Shown: positions 40,892 to 50,406 of the stretch, one piece after another
Position numbering within the stretch: position 1 is the stretch's first letter
How the letters are laid out: each line of letters begins with the position of its first letter
DNA from: Paractinoplanes rishiriensis
GTDB taxonomy: Bacteria; Actinomycetota; Actinomycetes; Mycobacteriales; Micromonosporaceae
NCBI RefSeq assembly: GCF_016862375.1
Contig: NZ_BOMV01000063.1
Location: 79,552-143,551 of the forward strand
Direction of reading: 5' to 3'
Length of the DNA stretch: 64,000 nucleotides
Made by a program: the position numbers and the translations under genes
Notes under the pieces: model-generated
The model's database searches: none
The model's input: the letters and a program-made list of their open reading frames with translations, nothing else
What the model was told of the DNA's origin: nothing

Positions 40892-42355
40892 TCAGCCGCG
40901 TTTCCACACTCGTACATAGTCGACCTGGAAGTCCGCCGGCAGCCGGGTCGCCGCGTCCGGATCACCCAGCCAGCCGCCGACCTGGAAGTTCAGCCGGAGG
41001 TGGAACGGCCGGCTGAACGCCTTGTCGAACCACGGCGTGGTGGACCGGTCGCGCTGCCAGACCAGCTTGCCGTCGATGTACCAGCGCAGCACGCCGGGCT
41101 CCCACTCGGTGGTGTAGGTGTGGAAGCCGTCCGCCGGGTACCCGCTCGGGAACTCGTAGCGGTGGTCCTGCTTGACCGGCGTGTAGTCGAGGAAGATGGC
41201 CTGGGTCGCGGCCTTGTAGTACTTCGCGCCGCCGGGCAGCTCCATCACGTCGATCTCGCCCACGCCGCCGTCGTCCGGCCGCAGCCAGAAGGCCGGCCAC
41301 AGGCCCGTCGAGTTGTCCGGCCCGGTCGGCGTCTTGGCCCGCACCTCGAACCGGCCGTAGGTGAAGGACGCGCGGCCCTGGGTGGTCAGGTAGGCGGTGG
41401 AGTAGTCGCGGGTCTCCTTGCCGCAGGTCTCGGTCTCCTTGCGGACCCGCAGCGTCACCATGCCGCCCTTGACGAAGACGTTGTCGCCGTCGGCGGTGAT
41501 GCAGGCCAGATCGTAGTCGACCATGGTGTTGTCCTTGGCCTGCCACTTGGCCTTGTCGAGCTGGCTGCCGTCGAACTCGTCGGACCAGGTGAGCTGCCAT
41601 CCGTCCGGTTTGGGCTGGGCGACGGTCGGGCTTGCCGTGACGGTCCGGGTCGGCGTGGCCGGGACCGACGGGGATGCGGACGAGGGCGCCGGCTTGGTGG
41701 TCGGGGTGACGACCGGGGCCGCGCTGCTCGGCGCCGGCTGGGCGCTGGTCGCGGACGGGCCGGGCTTCTCCGCGACGTCGCGGTAGGAGAGCACCAGCTG
41801 CGGGCGGATCGAGGTGTTCTTATTCTCCCGGGAGGCCCAGTAGACCCGGCTGGCCAGCCCGGTCTGCCGCACGGTGAAGGTGTACGTGCCGTTGGCCTGG
41901 ACCGCCGCGGAGACGTCCCAGGTGTTGTAACCCTTGCTGACCGCGGCCGCGCTGCTCAGCGCGCCGCCCACGGACGCCCGGGCGGCGACCACGCCGGTGC
42001 CCGCCGCGGCGCCGCCCGCGTGCACGGTGGTCGCCGTGGCGAACTTGTCCCAGGAGAACAGCCGCATGGTGGCCGTGACGCCGGTGGCGCCGGCCGGCAG
42101 CCCCTCGACGTCGAAGCTCAGCACGGCGTCGCGCCACCCCTGCGGGTTGCCGTCACACACCGCCGGGCAGGTGGCGAGCGTCGTCTTGGCGCCGTTGTCG
42201 CCGTCCTGCAGCACCTGCGTCGTCGTGGTGTCGGTCGCGGCGGCGAAGGTCAGCTCGGCCTTGTCGTCCGCCAGCAACGGCAGCGCGGTCCCGAGCGCTG
42301 CCGTCACCGCGACCACGGTCACCAGTAGAACAATGTTGCGTCTGGTACGGCGCAC
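40892..42355 (-). CDS. secreted DNRLRE-GH16 glycanase
   Basis: A 487-residue exported enzyme. An N-terminal signal/anchor (RRTRRNIVLLVTVVAVTAAL) is followed by a DNRLRE/TGF-beta propeptide-type beta domain (about 40-195, AVLSFDVEGLPAGATGV, NTWDVSAAVQANGTYTFTVR). A Pro/Ser/Thr linker (about 200-250) leads to a GH16 jelly roll. The GH16 catalytic motif EIDVME is near residues 367-372, after GLWPAFWLRPDD. GH16 enzymes cut beta-1,3/1,4-glucans, galactans and related polymers. Beside the initiating transferase, it may trim or release the exopolysaccharide of this locus. The DNRLRE part may bind glycan. Confidence 0.88.
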   Translation of the reverse strand: MRRTRRNIVLLVTVVAVTAALGTALPLLADDKAELTFAAATDTTTTQVLQDGDNGAKTTLATCPAVCDGNPQGWRDAVLSFDVEGLPAGATGVTATMRLFSWDKFATATTVHAGGAAAGTGVVAARASVGGALSSAAAVSKGYNTWDVSAAVQANGTYTFTVRQTGLASRVYWASRENKNTSIRPQLVLSYRDVAEKPGPSATSAQPAPSSAAPVVTPTTKPAPSSASPSVPATPTRTVTASPTVAQPKPDGWQLTWSDEFDGSQLDKAKWQAKDNTMVDYDLACITADGDNVFVKGGMVTLRVRKETETCGKETRDYSTAYLTTQGRASFTYGRFEVRAKTPTGPDNSTGLWPAFWLRPDDGGVGEIDVMELPGGAKYYKAATQAIFLDYTPVKQDHRYEFPSGYPADGFHTYTTEWEPGVLRWYIDGKLVWQRDRSTTPWFDKAFSRPFHLRLNFQVGGWLGDPDAATRLPADFQVDYVRVWKRG

Positions 42356-42492
42356 GCGATCGATCCCCTTCAGTTCACCCGGAGTTCAGGACCTTACCGC
42401 CCGGCATTCCATGATCACCGTCCGGTGTGTACTCCTTAAGGTGAGGTTAATCATCCGGCGTCGGTGTGGCGTTGAGCGATTAACGTCGAGCC

Positions 42493-43668
42493 ATGTTGAC
42501 CCGACGCAGCATGCTTCGTCTGATCACCGTGGGCCCGGTGGCGACGGCGGTCGCCGGTCCCGCCGCGGCCGCCGCGGCCGCGCCCACGGCGTACCGGCTG
42601 GACCTCCCGGAACCCACCGGCCCGCACCCCATCGGCACCGTCGAGGTGCACCTCGTGGACCGGGGCCGCCCGGACCCGTGGGGGCTCGGCGACGTCCGCG
42701 AACTGATGGTCAGTATCTGGTACCCGGCGTCGCCGGTGGGGCCGCGGGCCCGGTACGCCCCGCCGCGGGCCGGCGCCGCTCTGGCCGACGAGGTCGCCAC
42801 CGCCCTCGGTCTCCCGGCCGGTTCGATCGACTACCCCGGCACGGTCACCCACGCGCGAGCCGGCGCGCCCGCCGTGGGGCGGCACCCCGTGATCCTGTAC
42901 TCGCCGGGAGGCGGCACCTCCCGGATCCTCGGCACCAACCACGTCGAGGATCTGGCCAGCCGCGGCTACGTCGTGGTGACCATCGACCACACCGGCGAGG
43001 CCCCCGTCGAGTTCCCCGGCGGCCGGGTCACGCCCGTCCAGCGCCCGACCGACTACCGCCAGGTGATCGGTGTCCGGGTCGACGACACCCGCTTCGTGCT
43101 GGGCCGCCTCAGCCGCCTCCCCCAGGCCCGCGCGATGGACCTGCGCCGGATCGGCATGTTCGGCTACAGCGCCGGCGGCTTCACCGCCGCGGAGACGATG
43201 CTGGTCGACCGCCGCATCGACGCCGGCGTCAACCTGGACGGCACGATGCAGTACGACTTCCCCGTCGGCGAACTCGGCGACTCCGCCCGGCTCGGGCTGA
43301 ACCGGCCCTTCGTGCTCTTCGGCGCCGCGGGCCACGACCACCGGCCAGAACCGGGCAACCCGCTGAACGACCCGTCGTGGACCAGCTTCTGGGAGCACCA
43401 GCGAGCCTGGAAACTCGACCTGAGCATCCCGGACGGCACCCACGGCGCCTTCGCCGACTACCAGTTCTCGGTGCCCGCGATCGCCGCCGCCTTCGACCTG
43501 CCGCCCGCAACCGTCGCCGAGGTGCTCGGCACGGTCGACCCGGCCGGCAGCGTGCGAGCCCAGCGCGCGTACCTCGGCGCCTTCTTCGACCAGTTCCTCC
43601 GCGGCCGCCCCCAGCCCCTGCTGCGCGGCCCGTCGCCCCGCCATCCCGAGGTGGTGTTCACCCGCTGA
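42493..43668 (+). CDS. secreted alpha/beta hydrolase (PAF-acetylhydrolase-like)
   Basis: A 391-residue secreted esterase/lipase-like protein. It has a Tat-like N-terminus (RRSMLRLITVGP) and an Ala-rich signal region to about 30. The alpha/beta hydrolase core shows HPVILYSPGGGTSRI (oxyanion), the nucleophile elbow FGYSAGG (Ser about 229) and a late His in PDGTHGAFADYQF. The order resembles platelet-activating factor acetylhydrolase-type lipases, which often act on phospholipids or polyesters. ATG 42493 has only a weak GTCGAG-type RBS. It diverges from the GH16 gene. Confidence 0.8.
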   Translation: MLTRRSMLRLITVGPVATAVAGPAAAAAAAPTAYRLDLPEPTGPHPIGTVEVHLVDRGRPDPWGLGDVRELMVSIWYPASPVGPRARYAPPRAGAALADEVATALGLPAGSIDYPGTVTHARAGAPAVGRHPVILYSPGGGTSRILGTNHVEDLASRGYVVVTIDHTGEAPVEFPGGRVTPVQRPTDYRQVIGVRVDDTRFVLGRLSRLPQARAMDLRRIGMFGYSAGGFTAAETMLVDRRIDAGVNLDGTMQYDFPVGELGDSARLGLNRPFVLFGAAGHDHRPEPGNPLNDPSWTSFWEHQRAWKLDLSIPDGTHGAFADYQFSVPAIAAAFDLPPATVAEVLGTVDPAGSVRAQRAYLGAFFDQFLRGRPQPLLRGPSPRHPEVVFTR

Positions 43669-43689
43669 ACCGCAACCGGCTTCCGGATC

Positions 43690-44412
43690 TCAGCGCAGCG
43701 CCGCTGCCAGGTCGGCCGCGGCCTCGAAGGCTGGTGCCGCCCGGCTGGTCTGGTCCGCGTCGAGCGCGATGTGCTCCGCACGGGTCAGCATGTCCGTTGC
43801 GGTCCGCGGGTCGTTGAGCACCATCGCCAACTCGGCGCGGTACACCAGGACCTCCACGTGGGTGACGGGGTCGTCGTCGGCTCGCGGGCGGGCCAGCGCG
43901 CTGTCGAGGATGCGGGCGGCCTGGCGCGCGTCGCCCTTGGAGTCGGCCAGCACGGTGGCCGTCGCCAGCACTTTGGTCAGTCGTCCCTCGGAGCTGGGCG
44001 GTGCCGGCGCCGGCGTTGCGGCGGGGTTCTGGAAGACGCGGATCCAGTTGCCGCCGGGGTCGACGATGCTGAAGCCGCGCACCCCGTCGGCGTTCTTCCG
44101 GGGCCTCGGCCGGGTCATCCTCGGCATCCCGGAGACCAGGACCTTGCCGTACGCGGCCCGCATGCCGGCGGCGAAAGCCCGGTGCAGTCCCGCGATGTCC
44201 GGCGTGAGCACGATGCAGGAGCCGTAGGACTGCTCGGGGTCGAATCCGGCGATCTCGAAGAACTGCAGGTTCAGGTCCTCACGTTTCAGTCCCACGCAGG
44301 CGTAGGGCTTGCGCTGCTGGTACGTGGTGCTGAAGCCGAGAGCTCCGTAGAAGGTGACGATGTCGTCAATCGACGCGCAGGGCAGCAGGGGAACGGTCAC
44401 CTCGTTGGTCAT
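43690..44412 (-). CDS. VOC family protein with helical C-terminal extension
   Basis: A 240-residue protein. Residues 1-130 form a vicinal-oxygen-chelate (glyoxalase/bleomycin resistance) domain: VPLLPCASIDDIVTFYGALGF, DLNLQFFEIAGFD, GFSIVDPGGNWIRVF. After a Pro-rich linker a helical extension of about 95 residues follows (KVLATATVLADSKGDARQAA, RAELAMVLNDPRTATDML) with TPR-like spacing, which most VOC proteins lack. GGAAAGAG precedes ATG 44412. The function may be binding or detoxification of a small molecule; metal ligands are not unambiguous. Confidence 0.8.
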   Translation of the reverse strand: MTNEVTVPLLPCASIDDIVTFYGALGFSTTYQQRKPYACVGLKREDLNLQFFEIAGFDPEQSYGSCIVLTPDIAGLHRAFAAGMRAAYGKVLVSGMPRMTRPRPRKNADGVRGFSIVDPGGNWIRVFQNPAATPAPAPPSSEGRLTKVLATATVLADSKGDARQAARILDSALARPRADDDPVTHVEVLVYRAELAMVLNDPRTATDMLTRAEHIALDADQTSRAAPAFEAAADLAAALR

Positions 44413-44516
44413 GGCTCTTTCCTAGGCGTCACGGACGGGTCGCCGCACATGGAAACAGCCGATCATCGCCTCGCGCCATCCGATCGGCCGATGCTGCCGG
44501 CGGGACGGACGAAGGG

Positions 44517-46250
44517 TCAGTGCGGGTTGCGCAGCGACATCGCCTTCTGCCGGCCGAACGCGGTGAAGAACTTGTCGCGGAACTCGTCCATCCGCCAGAC
44601 CGGGGCGGTGGGGGACGGCTTCAGGCCGGCCTCCCAGTTCCAGCCGGCGATCCGGTCGAGCACCGCCTCGTCGTGGGCGATGATGGTGACCGGGATGTCG
44701 TGGCTGGCGCCGGTGCCGACGATGATGGGCAGCGGCTGGTGGTCGCCGAACATGACCAGGACCAGGTTCTCGTCGCCGTACTTCGCGGCCCAGGAGAGCA
44801 GGCTGTCGACCGAGTAACCGACCGATTTCGCGTACTCCTGCCGGGTTTTCTCGGGGTTGCCCCACAGCTTGGACCGGGACTCGCCGCGCTTGGCCATCGG
44901 GGCGAAGACGCGGCCGTCGCCGATCCGGTCCCAGTCGACCATGGCCGGGACCGGGGTCCACGGCTCGTGGCTCGAGGTGAGCGTGACCTCGGCCATCACC
45001 GGGCCGTGCGCCTTGCCGTAGACCTCGCGCTGGAAGGTCGCCAGCGTGTACTGGTCGGGCATCCGGGACCAGCCGAAGCGCGGGCCGCGGTAGCCCATGT
45101 TGCGCGAGTCGTACACCGTCTCGTAGCCGTAGAACGACGCCTCCGGCCAGGCCACCGTGTTGCCCGGCTCGACGCCGACGGTCTGCCAGCCGGCGTTCTG
45201 GAACGCCTTGGTGATGGTGAGCCGGTCGCTCGCGGTCACCTGGCGGTACCGCTGCTGGCTGTTGATCCACAGGCCGGACTGGAACGCCGCGTGCGCGAGC
45301 CAGCTGCCGCCGCCGAACGTGGACGAGGTCAGGAAGCCGCTCCTGGCGGTGAACCCGGCCGCGGCCAGCTTCTTCTCGTTCGCCGCCAGCACCGGGCCGA
45401 CGACCGCGTTCATCTGCGGGTCCTCGATCGCGGTGCGGCCGTAGCTCTCCACCACGCCGATGATCACGTCTTTGCCCTGGAGCCCGGCGACCAGTTGGTT
45501 GGCCGGCACGTTCCGGAACGGGTCGTTGCGGGCCGCCTCGGCGAACCGGCGCTGGTCGCGCAGCGCCTCCGGAATCTGCTTGACGGTGGTCTTGAGCAGC
45601 ACCGCCGCGGTGTCCGAGGCGACCGGGTTGTCGGGGAACAGCGTGACGCCGCTGAGCGACAGCGCGAGCCAGACCGCGCTGAGCCCGATCAGCGCGCGCC
45701 GGGCCGGGCCGGCGAACCGGACGGTGACCCGGGACAGCCGCCGCACCGCGAGCACGGCCAGCGTCACCACCACGACGCCGAGCACGATCACACCCACCAC
45801 CGCGGCGTTGGCGGTGGCCCGGCCGTCGGTCTCGCTCAGCGCGTTGTAGCCGTCGCCGAGCAGCGGCCAGTCCAGGACCGGGTTGAACCGGCGGCCCAGC
45901 ACCGTACGGAATCCCATGTTGAAGAGCTTGAGCACCGCCACGAAGCCGAGCCCCAGCCCGAACAGCCAGGTCATCGGCCGGCGCCAGCGGGGGGAGAGGG
46001 CGATCAGCACGGCGGCGCCGAGGATGCCCTCGAGCGGCACCCGCAGGAACGCGCCGGGCACCCAGGTGCCGGTCTTGACCCGGGCCACCGCGTCCGGCAC
46101 CACCAGGACGAGGTAGACCAGGACGGCGGCGAGTGCGGTCAGCCCCCAGCCGGCGAACCGACGCCACCGGGGCCGGGCCGGCCGACTGATGACGGTTTCG
46201 GCGGGTCCACCCTCGGTGACGGCGAGGGGGGATCGGTCGATGAGCGTCAA
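44517..46250 (-). CDS. membrane sulfatase-fold protein (LtaS/phosphoglycerol transferase-like)
   Basis: A 577-residue protein started by TTG 46250, with GGAGGA nine bases upstream. Four or five membrane helices (about 33-205) are followed by an extracellular alkaline-phosphatase-superfamily domain. GVVESYGRTA holds the acidic residue and the probable nucleophile position. FGGGSWLAHAAFQSGLW and MFGDHQPLPI (the DH metal ligands) are the recognised marks of the sulfatase/LtaS group. LtaS uses phosphatidylglycerol to build lipoteichoic acid; other members phosphorylate glycans. Because sulfotransferase and polymer genes are nearby, a phosphoglycerol-type modification of surface glycan is possible. 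Confidence 0.82.
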   Translation of the reverse strand: MTLIDRSPLAVTEGGPAETVISRPARPRWRRFAGWGLTALAAVLVYLVLVVPDAVARVKTGTWVPGAFLRVPLEGILGAAVLIALSPRWRRPMTWLFGLGLGFVAVLKLFNMGFRTVLGRRFNPVLDWPLLGDGYNALSETDGRATANAAVVGVIVLGVVVVTLAVLAVRRLSRVTVRFAGPARRALIGLSAVWLALSLSGVTLFPDNPVASDTAAVLLKTTVKQIPEALRDQRRFAEAARNDPFRNVPANQLVAGLQGKDVIIGVVESYGRTAIEDPQMNAVVGPVLAANEKKLAAAGFTARSGFLTSSTFGGGSWLAHAAFQSGLWINSQQRYRQVTASDRLTITKAFQNAGWQTVGVEPGNTVAWPEASFYGYETVYDSRNMGYRGPRFGWSRMPDQYTLATFQREVYGKAHGPVMAEVTLTSSHEPWTPVPAMVDWDRIGDGRVFAPMAKRGESRSKLWGNPEKTRQEYAKSVGYSVDSLLSWAAKYGDENLVLVMFGDHQPLPIIVGTGASHDIPVTIIAHDEAVLDRIAGWNWEAGLKPSPTAPVWRMDEFRDKFFTAFGRQKAMSLRNPH

Positions 46251-46355
46251 AATCGGCAGTCCTCCGGGTCGAGGGCGGCGCGTGCCACCGCACTCTCATA
46301 CGAGGCCCGGCCTCGGACGGTTCATCGATCGAAGTGATCCAGCCCCGGAAGCCCC

Positions 46356-47813
46356 CTAAAAGGGGAACTCGCGCCGGCTGTCCCGCATGGTGATCCACTG
46401 GAGTTCAGTGAAGTCCTCGTCGGCGAACTGGAGGCCGAACCGGCCCCAGCCGCTGTCCTTGAGGCCGCCGAACGGCATGTGCGGCTCGTCGTTGACCGTC
46501 TGGTCGTTGACGTGCACGATGCCGACCTCCAGGCGGCGGGCCAGGTCGAGGGCGCGGTACGGGTCGGCCGAGATGATCCCGGCGGTCAGCCCGTACCGGG
46601 ACGCGTTGGCCCGCCGGATCGCCTCCTCCGGCCCGTCCACCGTCTCGAGCAGCGCCACCGGCCCGAACGTCTCCTCGGACGCGATCTCGGCGTCGGCCGG
46701 GATGTCGGTGAGCACGGTCGGCGGATAGCAGGGCGGCTGGGCCGTGCCGCCGGTCAGCAGCCGGGCGCCGAGCGACACCGCCTCGTCCACCCGGCGGCCG
46801 ATCAGGCTCAGCGCCCACTCGTTGATCAGCGGGCCGACCACGGTGCCCGGGTCGCGCGGGTCGCCGACCGGCAGCCGGGACACCTTGGCGATGAAGCGTT
46901 CGGTGAACTCCTCGGCGACCGGCCGGTCGACCAGGATCCGGCGTACGCACATGCAGATCTCGCCCTGGTGCACGAAGGCGCCGTAGGTGGCCGCGTCGAC
47001 CGCCAGGCCGAGGTCGGCGTCGGCCAGCACGATCAGCGCGTTGTGGCCGCTGAGCTGCAGCACCGGCCGTTTCAGGTAACGCGCCGCGAGCTCGGCGAGC
47101 CGCCGGCCGGTGACCGTCGAGCCGGTGAAGCTGATCCGCCGGACCAGGGGATGGGTGACGAGTTCTTCGGCGATCATGCCGGCGTCGCCGGGCGCGTGTG
47201 TGACGACGTTCAACGCCCCGGGCGGCAGCCCGGCCTCGGCGAACACCTCGGCCCACAGCGTGCCGCCGGTGATCGGCGACTCCTCGCTGGGCTTGAGCAC
47301 CACGGTGTTGCCGAGCGCGAGCGGGCCCACCACGGCCCGCCCGGCCAGGCTCAGCGCCGCGTTCCAGGGCGCGATGGCGGCGACCACCCCGACCGGCCGG
47401 CGCACCGCGAGCGCGCGCGAGCCGGGCAGGTCGGTGGGCAGGATCTGGCCGGTCGGCGCGTGCGCCAGCCCGGCCGCCCCGCGCAGCATGGTGAGGCAGA
47501 AGTTGAACTGCACCCCGCCGAAGTACGGTCCGCAGCCGGTCTCGGCGGCCAGCAGGCCGAGCACCTCGTCGCGGCGCCGGGCGAGCGCGTCGGCGGCCCG
47601 GATGAACAGCACCTGCCGGTCGCTCGGCGGCAGCGCGGCCCAGCCCGGGAACGCGGCGTGCGCGGCCTCGATCGCCAGCCGGGCATCCTCGCCGTCGCCG
47701 GACGCGACCTCGGTGAGGGCCGCGCCGGTCCACGGGTCGTAGTTCGGATGGAACCGGCCGCTGATCGAGCCGACCCGCTCGCCGCCGATGGCGTGCAGCA
47801 CCTTATCGATCAT
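46356..47813 (-). CDS. aldehyde dehydrogenase (benzaldehyde-DH-like) lacking the usual Glu
   Basis: A 485-residue NAD(P)-dependent aldehyde dehydrogenase, last gene of the Liv-type operon. The core is intact: APWNAALSLAGR, VLKPSEESP (Lys about 174), RISFTGSTVTGR (about 227-237) and Cys287 in HQGEICMCVRR. The segment normally reading LELGG (general base Glu) is LQLSGHNAL with Gln253. The second aldehyde dehydrogenase of this region keeps Glu at the same position. A changed reaction (for example slower deacylation or a different acceptor) is possible. Only nine bases separate it from the LivM-like gene. No clear RBS is present. Confidence 0.88.
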   Translation of the reverse strand: MIDKVLHAIGGERVGSISGRFHPNYDPWTGAALTEVASGDGEDARLAIEAAHAAFPGWAALPPSDRQVLFIRAADALARRRDEVLGLLAAETGCGPYFGGVQFNFCLTMLRGAAGLAHAPTGQILPTDLPGSRALAVRRPVGVVAAIAPWNAALSLAGRAVVGPLALGNTVVLKPSEESPITGGTLWAEVFAEAGLPPGALNVVTHAPGDAGMIAEELVTHPLVRRISFTGSTVTGRRLAELAARYLKRPVLQLSGHNALIVLADADLGLAVDAATYGAFVHQGEICMCVRRILVDRPVAEEFTERFIAKVSRLPVGDPRDPGTVVGPLINEWALSLIGRRVDEAVSLGARLLTGGTAQPPCYPPTVLTDIPADAEIASEETFGPVALLETVDGPEEAIRRANASRYGLTAGIISADPYRALDLARRLEVGIVHVNDQTVNDEPHMPFGGLKDSGWGRFGLQFADEDFTELQWITMRDSRREFPF

Positions 47814-47822
47814 GACTGCATG

Positions 47823-48815
47823 CTATCGAGCGGGCCGTAACGAGTAGCCGACCGGTAGTAACCGGAACGGCAGCCGGTCGTCGGCGAGGCTCCACAGCCC
47901 GCGCGGCAGGAACAGCGCGAACGCGATGGCCACCGCGCCCAGGCCGATCAGGTACCAGGCGCCGAACTGGGCGAACCAGTCCTGCAGCAGGAAGAACAGC
48001 ACCGCGCCCAGGATCGGCCCCTCGTACGTGCCGATCCCGCCGACCAGGACCATGAACAGCATGTAGGCCGACCACTGCACCCCGAAGATCGACTGCGGCT
48101 GGATGAACAGCGTGTTGGCCAGGGTGAGCGCACCGGCCGCGCCGCAGCCGAAGCCGGCCAGCACGAACAGCACGAACTTCAGCGGGCCGACCCGGACCCC
48201 GAGCGAGGCGGCGGCCTCCTCGTCGTCGCGGATCGCCTGGATGGCCGCGCCGCTGCGCCGGCGCAGCAGCAGGAAGACCAGGAGCAGCAGGAGGAGGGTG
48301 AAGGCCAAGGTCAACCAATAGGTGTACGCGCGGCGCCAGTCCGGTGCGAACGCGTTGAGGCCGCGCAGCGACACGCCGGTGCCGCCGCCGAGGTCCTCGT
48401 CCAGCGCGATGAGCAGGGCCAGCGCCTCGGCGACGACCCAGGTGCCGACCGCGAACTGGCCACCGCGCAGCCGCAGCAGCAGCGGGGCCAGCGCCACCGC
48501 CAGCACGGCCGAGGCGATCGAGGCCAGCACCACGGCCAGATAGGGGTGCACGTCGCGCTGGGCCAGGAACACCGTCCCGTACGCGCCGAACCCGATGAAC
48601 GCCTGCTGGCCCACGGAGACCAGCCCGCCGTAGCCGGCCAGCACGTTCCACATCACGGCCATGATGATCAGCGTGCACAGCGTGGTGAGCTGCTGCACCA
48701 CGTCGGTCCGGAAGAGAAAAGGCACGGCAAAAAGCGCGATTCCGAACGCGACCAGCCCGGTCGACGCCACCCGGGTGGCCCGCCCCGAACGCTGCACGGT
48801 CCACTGATCCGTCAT
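47823..48815 (-). CDS. livM: branched-chain amino acid type ABC permease (LivM family)
   Basis: A 330-residue permease. ATG 48815 overlaps the LivH-like stop as ATGA, which fixes the start. About eight to ten helices; LAGYGGLVSVGQQAFIGFGAYG (the LivM core motif) is at about 59-80 and GAAIQAIRDDEEAAASLGV near 195 is the ATPase-contact loop. Pairs with the LivH-like gene product to form the channel. The family imports amino acids but also urea, amides and aromatic acids, and the substrate here is judged from the neighbouring aldehyde dehydrogenases. Confidence 0.92.
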   Translation of the reverse strand: MTDQWTVQRSGRATRVASTGLVAFGIALFAVPFLFRTDVVQQLTTLCTLIIMAVMWNVLAGYGGLVSVGQQAFIGFGAYGTVFLAQRDVHPYLAVVLASIASAVLAVALAPLLLRLRGGQFAVGTWVVAEALALLIALDEDLGGGTGVSLRGLNAFAPDWRRAYTYWLTLAFTLLLLLLVFLLLRRRSGAAIQAIRDDEEAAASLGVRVGPLKFVLFVLAGFGCGAAGALTLANTLFIQPQSIFGVQWSAYMLFMVLVGGIGTYEGPILGAVLFFLLQDWFAQFGAWYLIGLGAVAIAFALFLPRGLWSLADDRLPFRLLPVGYSLRPAR

Positions 48816-49695
48816 GCGGTGCGTCCTTCCCGGCGGTAGCTGAACAGAGACCGGCCGCGCGGGCTGGCCAGCACGATGAGGAAGACCAGGTGGCCGGCCA
48901 GGATCGAGTACTGCGGGTCGATGGTGGCGCCGATGGTCTGCGCCACGCCCAGCACCATGCCGCCCCAGAGCGTGCCCCACAGCGAGCCCAGGCCGCCGAT
49001 CACCACCGCCTCGAACGCGAAGATCAGCTGGGTCGGGCCGCTGGACGCGTCGAAGGTGGACCGGATCGCCAGGAACACCCCGGCCAGGGTCGCGGTGGCC
49101 ACGGCGATCGCGGTGGCCCGGGCGTACACCGACTGGGCCGGCACGCCGACCAGCGCGGCGGTGTCCGCGTCCTGCGCGGTGGCCCGCATCTCCCGGCCGA
49201 ACGCGGTGCGGCGCAGGGCCAGCTGCAGGCCGCCGAGCACCAGCACGGCCACCGCGAGGATCAGCACGCCCAGGTACGAGACCGAGAGCTGGTCGGTGAT
49301 CCGCCAGCTGCCGGTGGCGATCCCGCCGGCCGCGCCGCCGAGCGAGCGCACGTCCGGCGAGTAGCCCTCCAGCAGCGCGTTCTGGATGACGATGGCCAGC
49401 CCGAACGTGGTCAGCAGCGGGGTCAGCGCGCCGCCGCGCAGGCTGCGGGCCAGCACCGTCCGGTGCAGCAGATAGCCGACCACGAGCATGGCCGGCAGGG
49501 CCGGCACCAGCGCCCAGAACGGGGACAGGCCGGCCTGCGTGCTCAGCGTCCACACCAGGAACGCACCGAGCACGGCCAGGTCGCCGTGCGCCAGGTTGAT
49601 GATCCGCATAACCCCGAAGATCAGCGAGAGGCCGCAGGCGAACAGCGCGTACAGGCCGCCTAGGAAGATGCCCTGCAGGATGGCGTTCAGCAGGT

Positions 49696-49699
<4 letters not shown>
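48812..49699 (-). CDS. livH: branched-chain amino acid type ABC permease (LivH family)
   Basis: A 295-residue permease beginning at GTG 49699, inside the LivF-like stop (GTGA). It shows LNAILQGIFLGGLYALFACGLSLIFGVMRIINLAHGD, here split by the typical GV/MR turn, and FGREMRATAQDADTAALVG as the ATPase-contact loop. Membrane helices number eight. It forms the heterodimeric channel with LivM. Confidence 0.92.
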
Positions 49700-50402
<703 letters not shown>

Positions 50403-50406
<4 letters not shown>

